Assembly (NCBI RefSeq): GCF_024519455.1
Contig: NZ_JALJRY010000003.1
Span: 383,675 to 447,674, forward strand
Source of the DNA: Streptomyces sp. STR69
GTDB lineage: Bacteria; Actinomycetota; Actinomycetes; Streptomycetales; Streptomycetaceae
Direction: 5' to 3'
DNA length: 64,000 bases
The notes beneath the pieces were generated by a model that had not been told where the DNA came from, searched no databases, and saw nothing but the letters and a program-made list of their open reading frames with translations. The translations under genes and the position numbers were made by a program. Shown in pieces: positions 32,212 through 39,780 of this stretch; position 1 is the stretch's first letter, and each line of letters begins with the position of its first letter.

Positions 32212-33888
32212 CTACCCCTTCCCCTTGGCGGTCACCAGGTCGATGAGGAACGGCCCGCGGTGCGCGAGCGCCTGCGCGACCGCCTCCTCGGCCTGCCCGG
32301 GCTTCTCGACCCGTACGGCGGCCACGCCGAGCGAGCCGGCGAGGGAGACGAAGTCGACGGCCGGGCTGCTCAGGTCGAAGATCTCGGGCTGTTCGTGGGC
32401 GGGGATGTGCTGGTCCCGCCAGTACTCCTCGATGTTGTCCTCAAGGAGCTTGTAGCGGCCGTTGTTGCAGATGACGAACTTGGTGGGGAGGCCGTAGCGG
32501 GCCGCCGTCCACAAGGCCTGGAAGGTGTACATGCTGCCGCCGTCGCCGGTGAAGCCGACCACCGTGCGGTCGGGGTGGGCGAGTTGGGCGCCCAGCGCGC
32601 CGGGGATGCCGACGCCGAGGGAGCCGCCGCGGGTCGCCATCCACTGGCCCGGCACGGTCGGCGCCAGCCGGCGGAAGAGCTCCGGGGACGCCGTCAGCGC
32701 CTCGTCGAACAGGATCGCGTCCGACGGCAGCCGGCGGGCGAACTCCTGGGCGAGGGCGAGGGTGGGCAGTTCCAGGGCGGTGGCCGTGGCCTCCTCCCTC
32801 GCGTCGGCCGCCGCGAGCGCGGCCGAGCGCTGCGCGGCGTGCCGGCGCAGCCGCTCGGCCGCCGCCGTCCGCCGCCCGAGGCCCATCTCCCGGCCGAGCG
32901 CGTCGGCGAGCAGGCCCAGGGTGGCCTTGGGGTCGGCGACGATACCGAGGTCGACGGGGTGGTTCTTGGCGATCGCGCCGGAGTCGAGGTCGATGTGCAC
33001 GACCGGGACACCGGCCCCGAAGACACCGTCGAGTGCCGGGTACACCTCGGGCAGCACATAGGTGCCCACGATGAGGACCCCGTCGGCCGCGCCGGTGGTC
33101 TTTCGGCTCTGCTCGCCGAACATGTGGCCCAACTGGCCCGCGTAGGCGGGGTGTTCGACGGACAGGTTGACCTCGGCCCAGTCCGCGCCGTACACGTCTG
33201 CGCCCCACACCTCGGCCAGCCGCCCCAACTCGGCCTGGGCGCCCGCGAAGTGGACACCGTCGCCGGCGATGACGAGCGGGTTGCGGGCGTCGGCGAGCAG
33301 CGCGGCGGCCCTCGCCACGGTGTCGGGGGCGGGCAGACTGCGGGTCTCCGGGTAGGAGACGGGCGCCACCGGTTCGGCGGTGTCGCGGTCCATGACGTCG
33401 GCGGGCAGCACGACCAGCACCGGACCGTACGGCGGGGTCGCGGCGACCTTGAAGGCACGGCGCAGCACCCGCAGCGTGGAGTCGGGGTCGACCACGCGGG
33501 TGGCCCACTTGGTCACCGGTTTGGCCATGCCGACCAGGTCGGCGGCCATCTGCGCGTCCATGCTGTCGTAGCGCAGCCCGGCCTCGCCGACCAGGGTGAC
33601 GATCGGGGCGTGGCCGCGCATCGCCTGGTAGAGCATGCCGATGCCGTTGCCGAGCCCGACTCCGGAGTGGAGTTGCAGGACCGCCGGGGTGCGGGTGGCG
33701 CGTGCGTAGCCGTCGGCCATGCCGACGGCCGTGCACTCCTGGAGGGCCAGGATGTACTGGATCGAGGGGAAGGAGCGCAGTTCGTCGAGGAACCCCTGCT
33801 CGACCGTGCCGGGGTTGCCGAACATGAACCGGACCCCTTCGGCCTGCAGTTGTTCGAGCAGCGCGATCCGCGCGGGCCTGCTGTCCAT
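32212..33888 (-). CDS. Benzoylformate-decarboxylase-like ThDP enzyme
   Basis: A 558-residue three-domain thiamine-diphosphate enzyme. ATG 33888 follows AGAGGTGAG. Motifs: YILALQECTAVGMADGYARA (conserved Glu activating ThDP), VLQLHSGVGLGNGIG (the His-Ser pair of benzoylformate decarboxylase), a central NAD/FAD-like domain, and the ThDP loop FTGDGGSMYTFQALWTAA ending ...VICNN. It probably decarboxylates or carboligates a 2-keto acid. Catalytic detail beyond that, including aromatic versus aliphatic substrate, is not visible. Flanked by two DJ-1/PfpI genes, which may process aldehydes or ketoaldehydes it makes. Confidence 0.88.
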   Translation of the reverse strand: MDSRPARIALLEQLQAEGVRFMFGNPGTVEQGFLDELRSFPSIQYILALQECTAVGMADGYARATRTPAVLQLHSGVGLGNGIGMLYQAMRGHAPIVTLVGEAGLRYDSMDAQMAADLVGMAKPVTKWATRVVDPDSTLRVLRRAFKVAATPPYGPVLVVLPADVMDRDTAEPVAPVSYPETRSLPAPDTVARAAALLADARNPLVIAGDGVHFAGAQAELGRLAEVWGADVYGADWAEVNLSVEHPAYAGQLGHMFGEQSRKTTGAADGVLIVGTYVLPEVYPALDGVFGAGVPVVHIDLDSGAIAKNHPVDLGIVADPKATLGLLADALGREMGLGRRTAAAERLRRHAAQRSAALAAADAREEATATALELPTLALAQEFARRLPSDAILFDEALTASPELFRRLAPTVPGQWMATRGGSLGVGIPGALGAQLAHPDRTVVGFTGDGGSMYTFQALWTAARYGLPTKFVICNNGRYKLLEDNIEEYWRDQHIPAHEQPEIFDLSSPAVDFVSLAGSLGVAAVRVEKPGQAEEAVAQALAHRGPFLIDLVTAKGKG

Positions 33889-33938
33889 CGTGTGCTCACC
33901 TCTCGTCGGGGCGAAGGAGCGTGGGACGGTCGCCTGGG

Positions 33939-34778
33939 TCAGGCGGTCGTCCTGAACCCCCACTGCCGCAGGCCCTGTTCGAGGACCTCGACGGTCTTCT
34001 GTCCGGTCAGGTAGGAGTCGGGCGTCGAACGGCCCGTGATGAACGGGTAGTCGACGATGACGGAGGTCTCCTTGCCGAAGTTCCCGTGGTAGGCGCCGCC
34101 GGGTGCGGTGGCGTCGCGCAGGATGTACTCCAGCGGGTACGGCGGCGGCCCCATGACGAAGTCGGTGCCGAGGAACCCGGTGCCGTCCTTGTAGTCGTAC
34201 TCGATGCAGTGGCCGGTGACGTGCTTGCCGCGGATGAGGGACTCGCGGGTCTCCTGGTCGCGGGCGAAGGCGAGGCAGGCGACGCCGTAGCACTCGGCGG
34301 CGATCGGCCGGTCCAGGGCGTGGAAGGCGAGGATCAGGTCGTGGACCCGCCAGTTGTTGGCGAGGTCGACGATCGGTCCGCTGCCGCCGACGATCAGCAG
34401 TGCGTCGTAGCGGTCGGCGATCTGTGAACGCACCTGCTCCAGGCGGGTGTTGTAGGCCTCCCAGTCGCGCAGGAAGTACGGCTTGGACCGGTAGGGCCGG
34501 TCGGGCAGCCAGGACGACAGGTCGAGTGGGTTGTCGAGCCGGTCCGAGTCCTCGACCTTGCGCACCTTGGCGGCGGTCTCGGGGGTGGTGACGGAGCGGC
34601 CGAGCGGCGGGTCGACGTACTCGGGGTCCATGCTCGGCGGCAGCGCCTGCGGGCGCTTGCCGGTGGGGGTGGCGAAGGTGAGGTGGTAGCCGGCCTGGTC
34701 GAAGGTCTCCAGGGGGCCGATCAACTCCTCGCCCCAGTAGCCGTGTTCGGACAGGACGACCAGAATGCGCCTGCTCAT
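33939..34778 (-). CDS. DJ-1/PfpI-family protein, Hsp31-like long form
   Basis: The 279-residue protein begins at ATG 34778 after a consensus GGGAGGAAC. The N-terminus ILVVLSEHGYWGEELIGPLE carries the conserved Glu, and DALLIVGGSGPIVDLANNW leads to the nucleophile motif RPIAAECYGVACLAFARD with its Cys. The length and the ECYGVA motif resemble Hsp31/YDR533C-type glyoxalase III or amidase proteins. First gene of the five-gene operon ending in pep2; the intergenic region upstream separates it from a divergent NTF2-like gene. Confidence 0.85.
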   Translation of the reverse strand: MSRRILVVLSEHGYWGEELIGPLETFDQAGYHLTFATPTGKRPQALPPSMDPEYVDPPLGRSVTTPETAAKVRKVEDSDRLDNPLDLSSWLPDRPYRSKPYFLRDWEAYNTRLEQVRSQIADRYDALLIVGGSGPIVDLANNWRVHDLILAFHALDRPIAAECYGVACLAFARDQETRESLIRGKHVTGHCIEYDYKDGTGFLGTDFVMGPPPYPLEYILRDATAPGGAYHGNFGKETSVIVDYPFITGRSTPDSYLTGQKTVEVLEQGLRQWGFRTTA

Positions 34779-35097
34779 GGGGTTCCTCCCGTTCGGCGGG
34801 ACGGTGCCAACTGGCGGATTCCTGTCTACGTCGGGGCCGTTCGCCCCGGCCGCCGGCGGCGCCCCGCTCACGGCACATCCTCAAGTGGCCGAACGCACTA
34901 CGGCATGTTGTGGCCATCGGTCTTCATTCCGTGAACCCACCGGCGCACGCCGGGAGTTGCCGCAGCTCGGGCCGCGACTTCGCACAGTGCGGCCGGTCCG
35001 CGCGCACGAGCGGACCGGGCGGGCGCGGATGTGGGGTCATCGGACCCGTGCCGCTTCCGGCCCCCGGGAGCGGAACCCCCGATGAGCGGAGACACAC
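34779..35097. promoter_or_regulatory. Divergent intergenic region between the glgE operon and the oxidoreductase cluster
   Basis: These 319 bases hold the promoters for two divergent operons. I see no gene and no clear palindrome longer than about 8 bp. The central part (about 34895-34945; ACTACGGCATGTTGTGGCC) is slightly AT-richer than the flanks. A GGAG site for the plus-strand gene is at about 35088. Confidence 0.4.
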
Positions 35098-35511
35098 ATG
35101 CCGAGCGAACAGACCGGCTCCGACCGGGAGATCGCCGGGTTCGTGCAGCGCTGGTACGACCTGCTGAGCGAGCACGCGCCGGTCGAGGAGCTGCTGCCCT
35201 TCGTCGCCGACCAGGGCCTGGTGATGGCCTTCCCGGAGCGGACCCTGTACAGCCACGCCGACTTCCTCGACTGGTACACGGCCGTCGGCGCGGCCTACAC
35301 CGACCAGAGCCACACCGTCGAGGAGGTCACCGTGCACGAGGACGGCACCCGTGTCGACGTCGACGTCACGGTGGTGTGGACCGCCAAGTCGACTGCGGAC
35401 GGCACCGTTTCGTCCTTCCGGATCAACCAGAAGTGGCAGCTGGAGCGCCCCGCGCCGGGCGCCCGCCCGCTGATCGTCGACTACCGGGTCGGCGAGCCGG
35501 CCGCGATCTGA
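35098..35511 (+). CDS. NTF2/SnoaL-like protein
   Basis: The 137-residue protein has a cone-shaped NTF2 fold: helix IAGFVQRWYDLLSEHAPVEE, then YSHADFLDWYTAVGAAYTDQ and a C-terminal sheet ending RPLIVDYRVGE. Such domains act as cyclases, isomerases, dehydratases or binding proteins; no catalytic Asp/His pair can be named with confidence. First of a plus-strand run of six genes reaching 39713, 25 bases before the GMC gene start. Confidence 0.8.
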   Translation: MPSEQTGSDREIAGFVQRWYDLLSEHAPVEELLPFVADQGLVMAFPERTLYSHADFLDWYTAVGAAYTDQSHTVEEVTVHEDGTRVDVDVTVVWTAKSTADGTVSSFRINQKWQLERPAPGARPLIVDYRVGEPAAI

Positions 35512-35536
35512 TTCCCGTCACCTTTTGGAGGCTGTC

Positions 35537-37156
35537 ATGCCGTCGAAGTCGCTGCCCCTCGGGGCCGATTACATCGTCGTCGGCGCCGGCTCGGCCGGCT
35601 GCGCGGTCGCGGCCCGCCTGACCGAGGATCCGTCAACGACCGTGGTCCTGCTGGAGGCGGGCGGCTGGGACGAGCGCCCCGAGATCCACCGGGCCGACGC
35701 GGCCTCGGTCCTCTCGCTGCTCACCGCCGAGTGGCGGAGCGAGATCGACTGGGGCTACGTCACCGAGTCCGAGGCGGGCATGGAGGGCCGCCGTGTCCCC
35801 GTGGCCCGTGGCAAGGTCGTCGGCGGATGCAGTTCCGTCAACGCCCTGATGTGGGTGCGCGGCAGCCGCCACGACTACACCCGCTGGGTCGCCGAGGGCG
35901 CGACCGGATGGTCCTACGACGAGGTCCTGCCGTTCTTCCGGCTGGCCGAGGACTACTCGGGCGGCGCCGACGAGTTCCGTGGCGCGGGCGGTCCCGTCCG
36001 GGTGCGGCAGCTGGACCGACCCTCGCCGATCGCGCGGGCGTTCGTGGAAGGCGCCGGTGAACTCGGGTACGCCACCGACACCGACGGGGACTACAACGGC
36101 GTCCGGCAGGAGGGCTTCGGCTTCCTGTACCAGACGTTCCGCGACGACGCGGGCCGCCGGTGCAGCACCGCCGACGCGTATCTGCGGCCGGCCCTCGGGC
36201 GCCCCAACCTGACCGTGCTGACCGACACCCTGGCCACCCGGCTGCTCCTCACCGGGACGCGGGTCACGGGCGTCGAGTACGTCCAGGACGGCACCCGGCA
36301 CGAACTGCGCGCCGACAGTGAAGTCATCGTGTCCGCCGGGGCGTTCGAGACGCCGAAGCTGCTCATGCTGTCCGGCATCGGGCCCGCCGTGCAACTGCGG
36401 GAGCACGGCATCCGCTGTGTCCAGGACCTGCCGGGAGTCGGCGCCGGACTGCAGGACCACCTGTTCACGCCCATCTGCTACCAGTCGCTCCAGGAGCACC
36501 CGGACGGGGCGCTGCTGTCCGAGGCGGGGCTGTTCACCCACACCCGCGAGGCCGGTCCGGAGGACTCCCCCGACCTCCAATTCACCTTCGGCCCCATCAA
36601 GTTCCTGCCGGCCGCCGCCCCCGCCGACCAGTGGGAGGGTCCCGGCTTCACCTTCGCGCCGATCGCACTGCGACCGGAGAGCCGGGGCCGGATACGGCTG
36701 CGCGACGCCGACCCGACGTCCAACGCCGTCGTCAGCGCCGGCTACCTCACCTCCACCGCCGACCTCGACGTCCTGGTGCGCGGCGTGCAGTTGGCCCGCG
36801 AGCTGGCCGCCACCCGCGCCTTCGACGCGTTCCGCGGCGACGAGCTGGGCCCCGGCAAGGACGTCACCGGACCCGCCGAGCTGCGCCGGTACGTCGCCAC
36901 GAACGCGACCACCCTGTGGCACCCGGCCGGCACCTGCCGGATGGGCACGGGCGCGGACGCCGTCACCGACCCCGAGCTGCGCGTGCACGGCATCGCGGGG
37001 CTGCGGGTCGCGGACGCGTCGGTGATGCCGTCGATCACCGCGGGCAACACGCACGCGCCCAGCGTCATGATCGGCGAGCGTGCGGCGGCGTTCGTCCGCG
37101 AGGCAGCCGTCCCGGCTCTCTCCGAACTCTCCCTGTCCGACGTCCACTTGAGCTAG
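35537..37156 (+). CDS. GMC-family FAD oxidoreductase (choline-dehydrogenase-like)
   Basis: The 539-residue flavoenzyme starts at ATG 35537 after GGAGG. Domains: N-terminal FAD Rossmann fold YIVVGAGSAGCAVAARL; GMC signature 1 around GKVVGGCSSVNALMWVRGSR; signature 2 SAGAFETPKLLMLSGIGPA; and C-terminal TLWHPAGTCRMG plus NTHAPSVMIGERAA, holding the active-site His and the second His. It oxidises an alcohol to an aldehyde or ketone, passing electrons to O2 or a carrier. Substrate unknown; surrounded by SnoaL-like genes. Confidence 0.92.
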   Translation: MPSKSLPLGADYIVVGAGSAGCAVAARLTEDPSTTVVLLEAGGWDERPEIHRADAASVLSLLTAEWRSEIDWGYVTESEAGMEGRRVPVARGKVVGGCSSVNALMWVRGSRHDYTRWVAEGATGWSYDEVLPFFRLAEDYSGGADEFRGAGGPVRVRQLDRPSPIARAFVEGAGELGYATDTDGDYNGVRQEGFGFLYQTFRDDAGRRCSTADAYLRPALGRPNLTVLTDTLATRLLLTGTRVTGVEYVQDGTRHELRADSEVIVSAGAFETPKLLMLSGIGPAVQLREHGIRCVQDLPGVGAGLQDHLFTPICYQSLQEHPDGALLSEAGLFTHTREAGPEDSPDLQFTFGPIKFLPAAAPADQWEGPGFTFAPIALRPESRGRIRLRDADPTSNAVVSAGYLTSTADLDVLVRGVQLARELAATRAFDAFRGDELGPGKDVTGPAELRRYVATNATTLWHPAGTCRMGTGADAVTDPELRVHGIAGLRVADASVMPSITAGNTHAPSVMIGERAAAFVREAAVPALSELSLSDVHLS

Positions 37157-37166
37157 GGGATGCACC

Positions 37167-37985
37167 ATGTCCGACCTCGACCAGTCCCAGCAGGAGAACC
37201 TGAAGCTGTACCGGCGGTTCCTCGACGCGTTCAACGCCGGGGACCAGGCGGAGATGCCCCGGGTCATCGCCGCCGACTTCACCGACCACCACCCCGGGTT
37301 CGACATCAACGGCCTCGACTCCTATCTGGAGGCGCTGCGCGGGGCCTACAACACCCTTGATCTGAAGGGTGAGTTGGAGGAGCTGTCGGCGCTCGGCGAG
37401 GACCGGGTGCTGACCCGGGTCAGGCTGACCGGCACACACCTCGGCGAGCTGCTCGGCTTCCCGGCCACGGGCCGCAAGGTGGAGTGGTCCACCACCGAGA
37501 TCTGGCGGGTCCGGGGCGGCCTGTTCGTGGAGCGGTGGGCTCAGGACGACATGCTCGGGCTGCGCGAGCAGATCTCCTCGGACGCCTCGAACCTGGCCGT
37601 CGTCCAGCAGGTCAGCGACGCCGTCAACCAGCGCCGCCTGGACGCCCTCGACGACCTGTTCGGGCCGACGTTCCACGACAACAACCCGGCGTGGAGCTGC
37701 GAGAGCCTGGAGGAGCTGAAGGGGATCATCCAGGGCGCGTACGACGGGCTCGACTTCTCCGTGCACCTCGACGCGCTCTACCCGGCCGCACCGGACAAGG
37801 TGATCATGCACATCACCTTCCACGGCAGGCACATCGCGCCGTTCTTCGGCCAGGAGCCGACCGGCAAGGAGGTCTCCTGGACCAGCCTTGAGGTCTACCG
37901 GCTGGAGGACGGCAAGGTCGTCGAGCGCTGGGTGCAGGCCGACACCGCGGGCCTGATGCGCCAGGTCGGCGTCCCGCTCCCCTGA
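37167..37985 (+). CDS. Tandem SnoaL-like (double NTF2) polyketide-cyclase-like protein
   Basis: The 272-residue protein has two successive SnoaL/ester-cyclase domains, about 1-130 and 135-270. Each shows the helix-loop FLDAFNAGDQAEMPRVI / LDALDDLFGPTFHDNNP, the acidic-His loop DFTDHHPGFD / HDNNPAWSC, a GR(K/H) strand, and WRVRGGLFVERWAQDDM / YRLEDGKVVERWVQADT. A tandem pair in one chain suggests internal duplication. Start ATG 37167 follows AGGGG. Possible roles are aldol cyclisation, isomerisation or hydrolysis of a small substrate. Confidence 0.85.
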   Translation: MSDLDQSQQENLKLYRRFLDAFNAGDQAEMPRVIAADFTDHHPGFDINGLDSYLEALRGAYNTLDLKGELEELSALGEDRVLTRVRLTGTHLGELLGFPATGRKVEWSTTEIWRVRGGLFVERWAQDDMLGLREQISSDASNLAVVQQVSDAVNQRRLDALDDLFGPTFHDNNPAWSCESLEELKGIIQGAYDGLDFSVHLDALYPAAPDKVIMHITFHGRHIAPFFGQEPTGKEVSWTSLEVYRLEDGKVVERWVQADTAGLMRQVGVPLP

Positions 37986-38027
37986 TCGATCCCGTACCCC
38001 GGAACAGCCACAGGAAAGGACAGGTGC

Positions 38028-38399
38028 ATGAACACCCGAGAAGTGGTCGACACGTACTACCGGCTGGCCAACTCCGGCGAGTGGGACGCCTGGTGCGACC
38101 TGTTCGCCATCGACCAGACCATGGACGAGCAGCTGGCCGGACATGTCGAGGGCCGCGAGACCCTCCGGGAGATGATGAAGGGCTTCCCGGAGATGTACGC
38201 CTCCTTCGCCAACGTGCCCCGTCACGTGGTCGTGGACGGCGAGCAGGCCGCGGTGGTCTCCGACATCACCGGTCGCACCCACGACGGCATCACCGTCGAG
38301 GCGAAGGTCTGCAACTACTTCCGCGTCACCGGCGGCCTCATCACCTACTTCGCGAACTTCCACGACAGTGTGCCGTTCGCCGCGGTCACCGGGAAGTGA
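38028..38399 (+). CDS. SnoaL-like NTF2-fold protein
   Basis: A 123-residue single-domain protein: MNTREVVDTYYRLANSGEWD helix, CDLFAIDQTMDEQLAGHVEG loop, and beta strands ending YFRVTGGLITYFANFHDSVP. ATG 38028 has an AGGAAAGGACAGG site. The domain type matches the other NTF2-like proteins in this cluster, at low visible identity. It ends ten bases before the VOC gene start. Confidence 0.82.
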   Translation: MNTREVVDTYYRLANSGEWDAWCDLFAIDQTMDEQLAGHVEGRETLREMMKGFPEMYASFANVPRHVVVDGEQAAVVSDITGRTHDGITVEAKVCNYFRVTGGLITYFANFHDSVPFAAVTGK

Positions 38400-38409
38400 G
38401 GGCTCACCG

Positions 38410-38859
38410 ATGACGACCGCCGCTCCCGCCGGCCTGCGCTGGTCGCACGTCGGCCTCAACTGCCGTGACCAGAAGGCCACGGAGGACTTCTACACCCGGC
38501 ACTTCGGGTTCGCCCGAGCCCGGGTGGTGGAGGCCGACGGGGTCCGCGTGGTGTTCCTGCGCAACGGCCCCGTCTATCTGGAGCTGTTCGCGACCGGCGC
38601 GGACGCCCTGTTCACCACGGCGAAGGACGGCCCGGCCAACCCCGGCACGGCACGCCATCTCGCGTTCCAGGTCGACGACGTGGACGCGTTCCTCGCCGCC
38701 GCCGGGGGCGAACTGGAGCCGCTGCTCGGCCCGTTGACCTTCGACGAGTTCATCCCCGGCTGGAAGACGGTGTGGGTGTCCGACCCGGACGGCATCGTGC
38801 TGGAGGTCAGCCAGGGCTACACCGATCAGACCACCGACGAACTGGCCACGTACGCCTGA
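38410..38859 (+). CDS. VOC-family (glyoxalase-fold) protein
   Basis: The 149-residue protein starts at ATG 38410. It shows a paired beta-alpha-beta-beta-beta fold: LRWSHVGLNCRDQKATEDFY (first metal-ligand His), then GPVYLELFA, RHLAFQVDDVDAFLA (second His) and VWVSDPDGIVLEVSQG (Glu). The His/Glu ligands look intact, so it probably binds a metal and acts as an isomerase, lyase or dioxygenase. Sits between a SnoaL-like gene and an SDR in the same operon. Confidence 0.85.
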   Translation: MTTAAPAGLRWSHVGLNCRDQKATEDFYTRHFGFARARVVEADGVRVVFLRNGPVYLELFATGADALFTTAKDGPANPGTARHLAFQVDDVDAFLAAAGGELEPLLGPLTFDEFIPGWKTVWVSDPDGIVLEVSQGYTDQTTDELATYA

Positions 38860-38876
38860 CAGGAGAGTGCACCACC

Positions 38877-39713
38877 ATGAGGCCCGTCCCCGACCAGACC
38901 ATCCTCCTCACCGGCGCCACCGACGGCATGGGCCGTGAGCTGGCCCGTGAACTCGCCGCGCAGGGGGCGTCGTTGATCCTGCACGGCCGCAACGCGGCCA
39001 AGGGCGCGGAGCTGTTGGCCGAGCTGCGCGCGTCCACCGGCAACAACCGGCTCAGCTACGAGCTGGCCGACTTCTCCTCGCTGGAGGACATCCGCAAGCT
39101 GGCCGACCGGATCCTCGCCACGCACGACCGGCTCGACGCGCTGGTGAACAACGCCGGCATCGGGGTCGAGCTGGTGCGCCACGAGAGCCAGGACGGACTG
39201 GAACTCACCTTCCAGGTCGACTACTTGGCGGCGTACATGCTCAGCTGCCGGCTGGCGCCGCTGCTGGTGCGCTCGGCCCCGGCCCGCATCATCAACGTCA
39301 GCTCCGCGGGCCAGGCGCCGATCGACTTCCGTGACGTGATGCTGGAGCGGCACTGGGACGGGGTGCAGGCCTACTGCCAGGCGAAGCTGGCCCAGATCAG
39401 CCTGACCATCGACCTCGCGGAGCGGCTGCGCGGCACCGGGGTGACGGCCAACGCCCTGCACCCGGCGTCGTACATGCCGACGAAGATGGTGGTGAACCTG
39501 TTCACCCCGCAGTCCACGGTCGCGGAGGGTGTGCACAGCACCCTGCGCCTGATCACCGACCCTGCCCTCGACGACGTCACGGGCACCTACTTCAACCGCA
39601 CCCAGCGCGCCCGGGCGGGCGCCCAGGCCTACGACGAGAAGGCGCGTGCCCAACTGCGGGCGCTGAGCGAGTCGTTGACCGGGGTGGTCTTCCCGGCCGA
39701 CCTGAGCGGCTGA
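38877..39713 (+). CDS. Short-chain dehydrogenase/reductase
   Basis: A 278-residue SDR: TGATDGMGRELARELAAQG binds the cofactor, NNAGIGVELVRHES and IINVSSAG follow, and the catalytic Tyr-x-x-x-Lys is visible as YCQAKLAQISLTID. Arg/Asn after the second strand (LHGRNAAKG) suggests NADPH. Start ATG 38877 follows AGGAG. Last gene of the plus-strand cluster, closed by a strong hairpin. It would reduce or oxidise a carbonyl in the proposed pathway. Confidence 0.9.
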   Translation: MRPVPDQTILLTGATDGMGRELARELAAQGASLILHGRNAAKGAELLAELRASTGNNRLSYELADFSSLEDIRKLADRILATHDRLDALVNNAGIGVELVRHESQDGLELTFQVDYLAAYMLSCRLAPLLVRSAPARIINVSSAGQAPIDFRDVMLERHWDGVQAYCQAKLAQISLTIDLAERLRGTGVTANALHPASYMPTKMVVNLFTPQSTVAEGVHSTLRLITDPALDDVTGTYFNRTQRARAGAQAYDEKARAQLRALSESLTGVVFPADLSG

Positions 39714-39732
39714 GCGGCCCACGGCAGTACCG

Positions 39733-39764
39733 AGCCCCCGCCTCGTGCACGCGAGGCGGGGGCT
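39733..39764. terminator. Perfect 13-bp hairpin between convergent SDR and flavoenzyme genes
   Basis: AGCCCCCGCCTCG pairs exactly with CGAGGCGGGGGCT around the loop TGCACG. It lies 19 bases past the SDR stop and 17 bases from the flavoenzyme stop, so it can act on both strands. Confidence 0.9.
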
Positions 39765-39780
39765 TCGTGGTGTGCGGGTA

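Noticed and set aside
32212..34917. A 901-codon open frame fusing sequence upstream of the ThDP enzyme
   Set aside because: The first part is a shadow of the DJ-1 gene in another frame. The ThDP protein starts cleanly at 33888.
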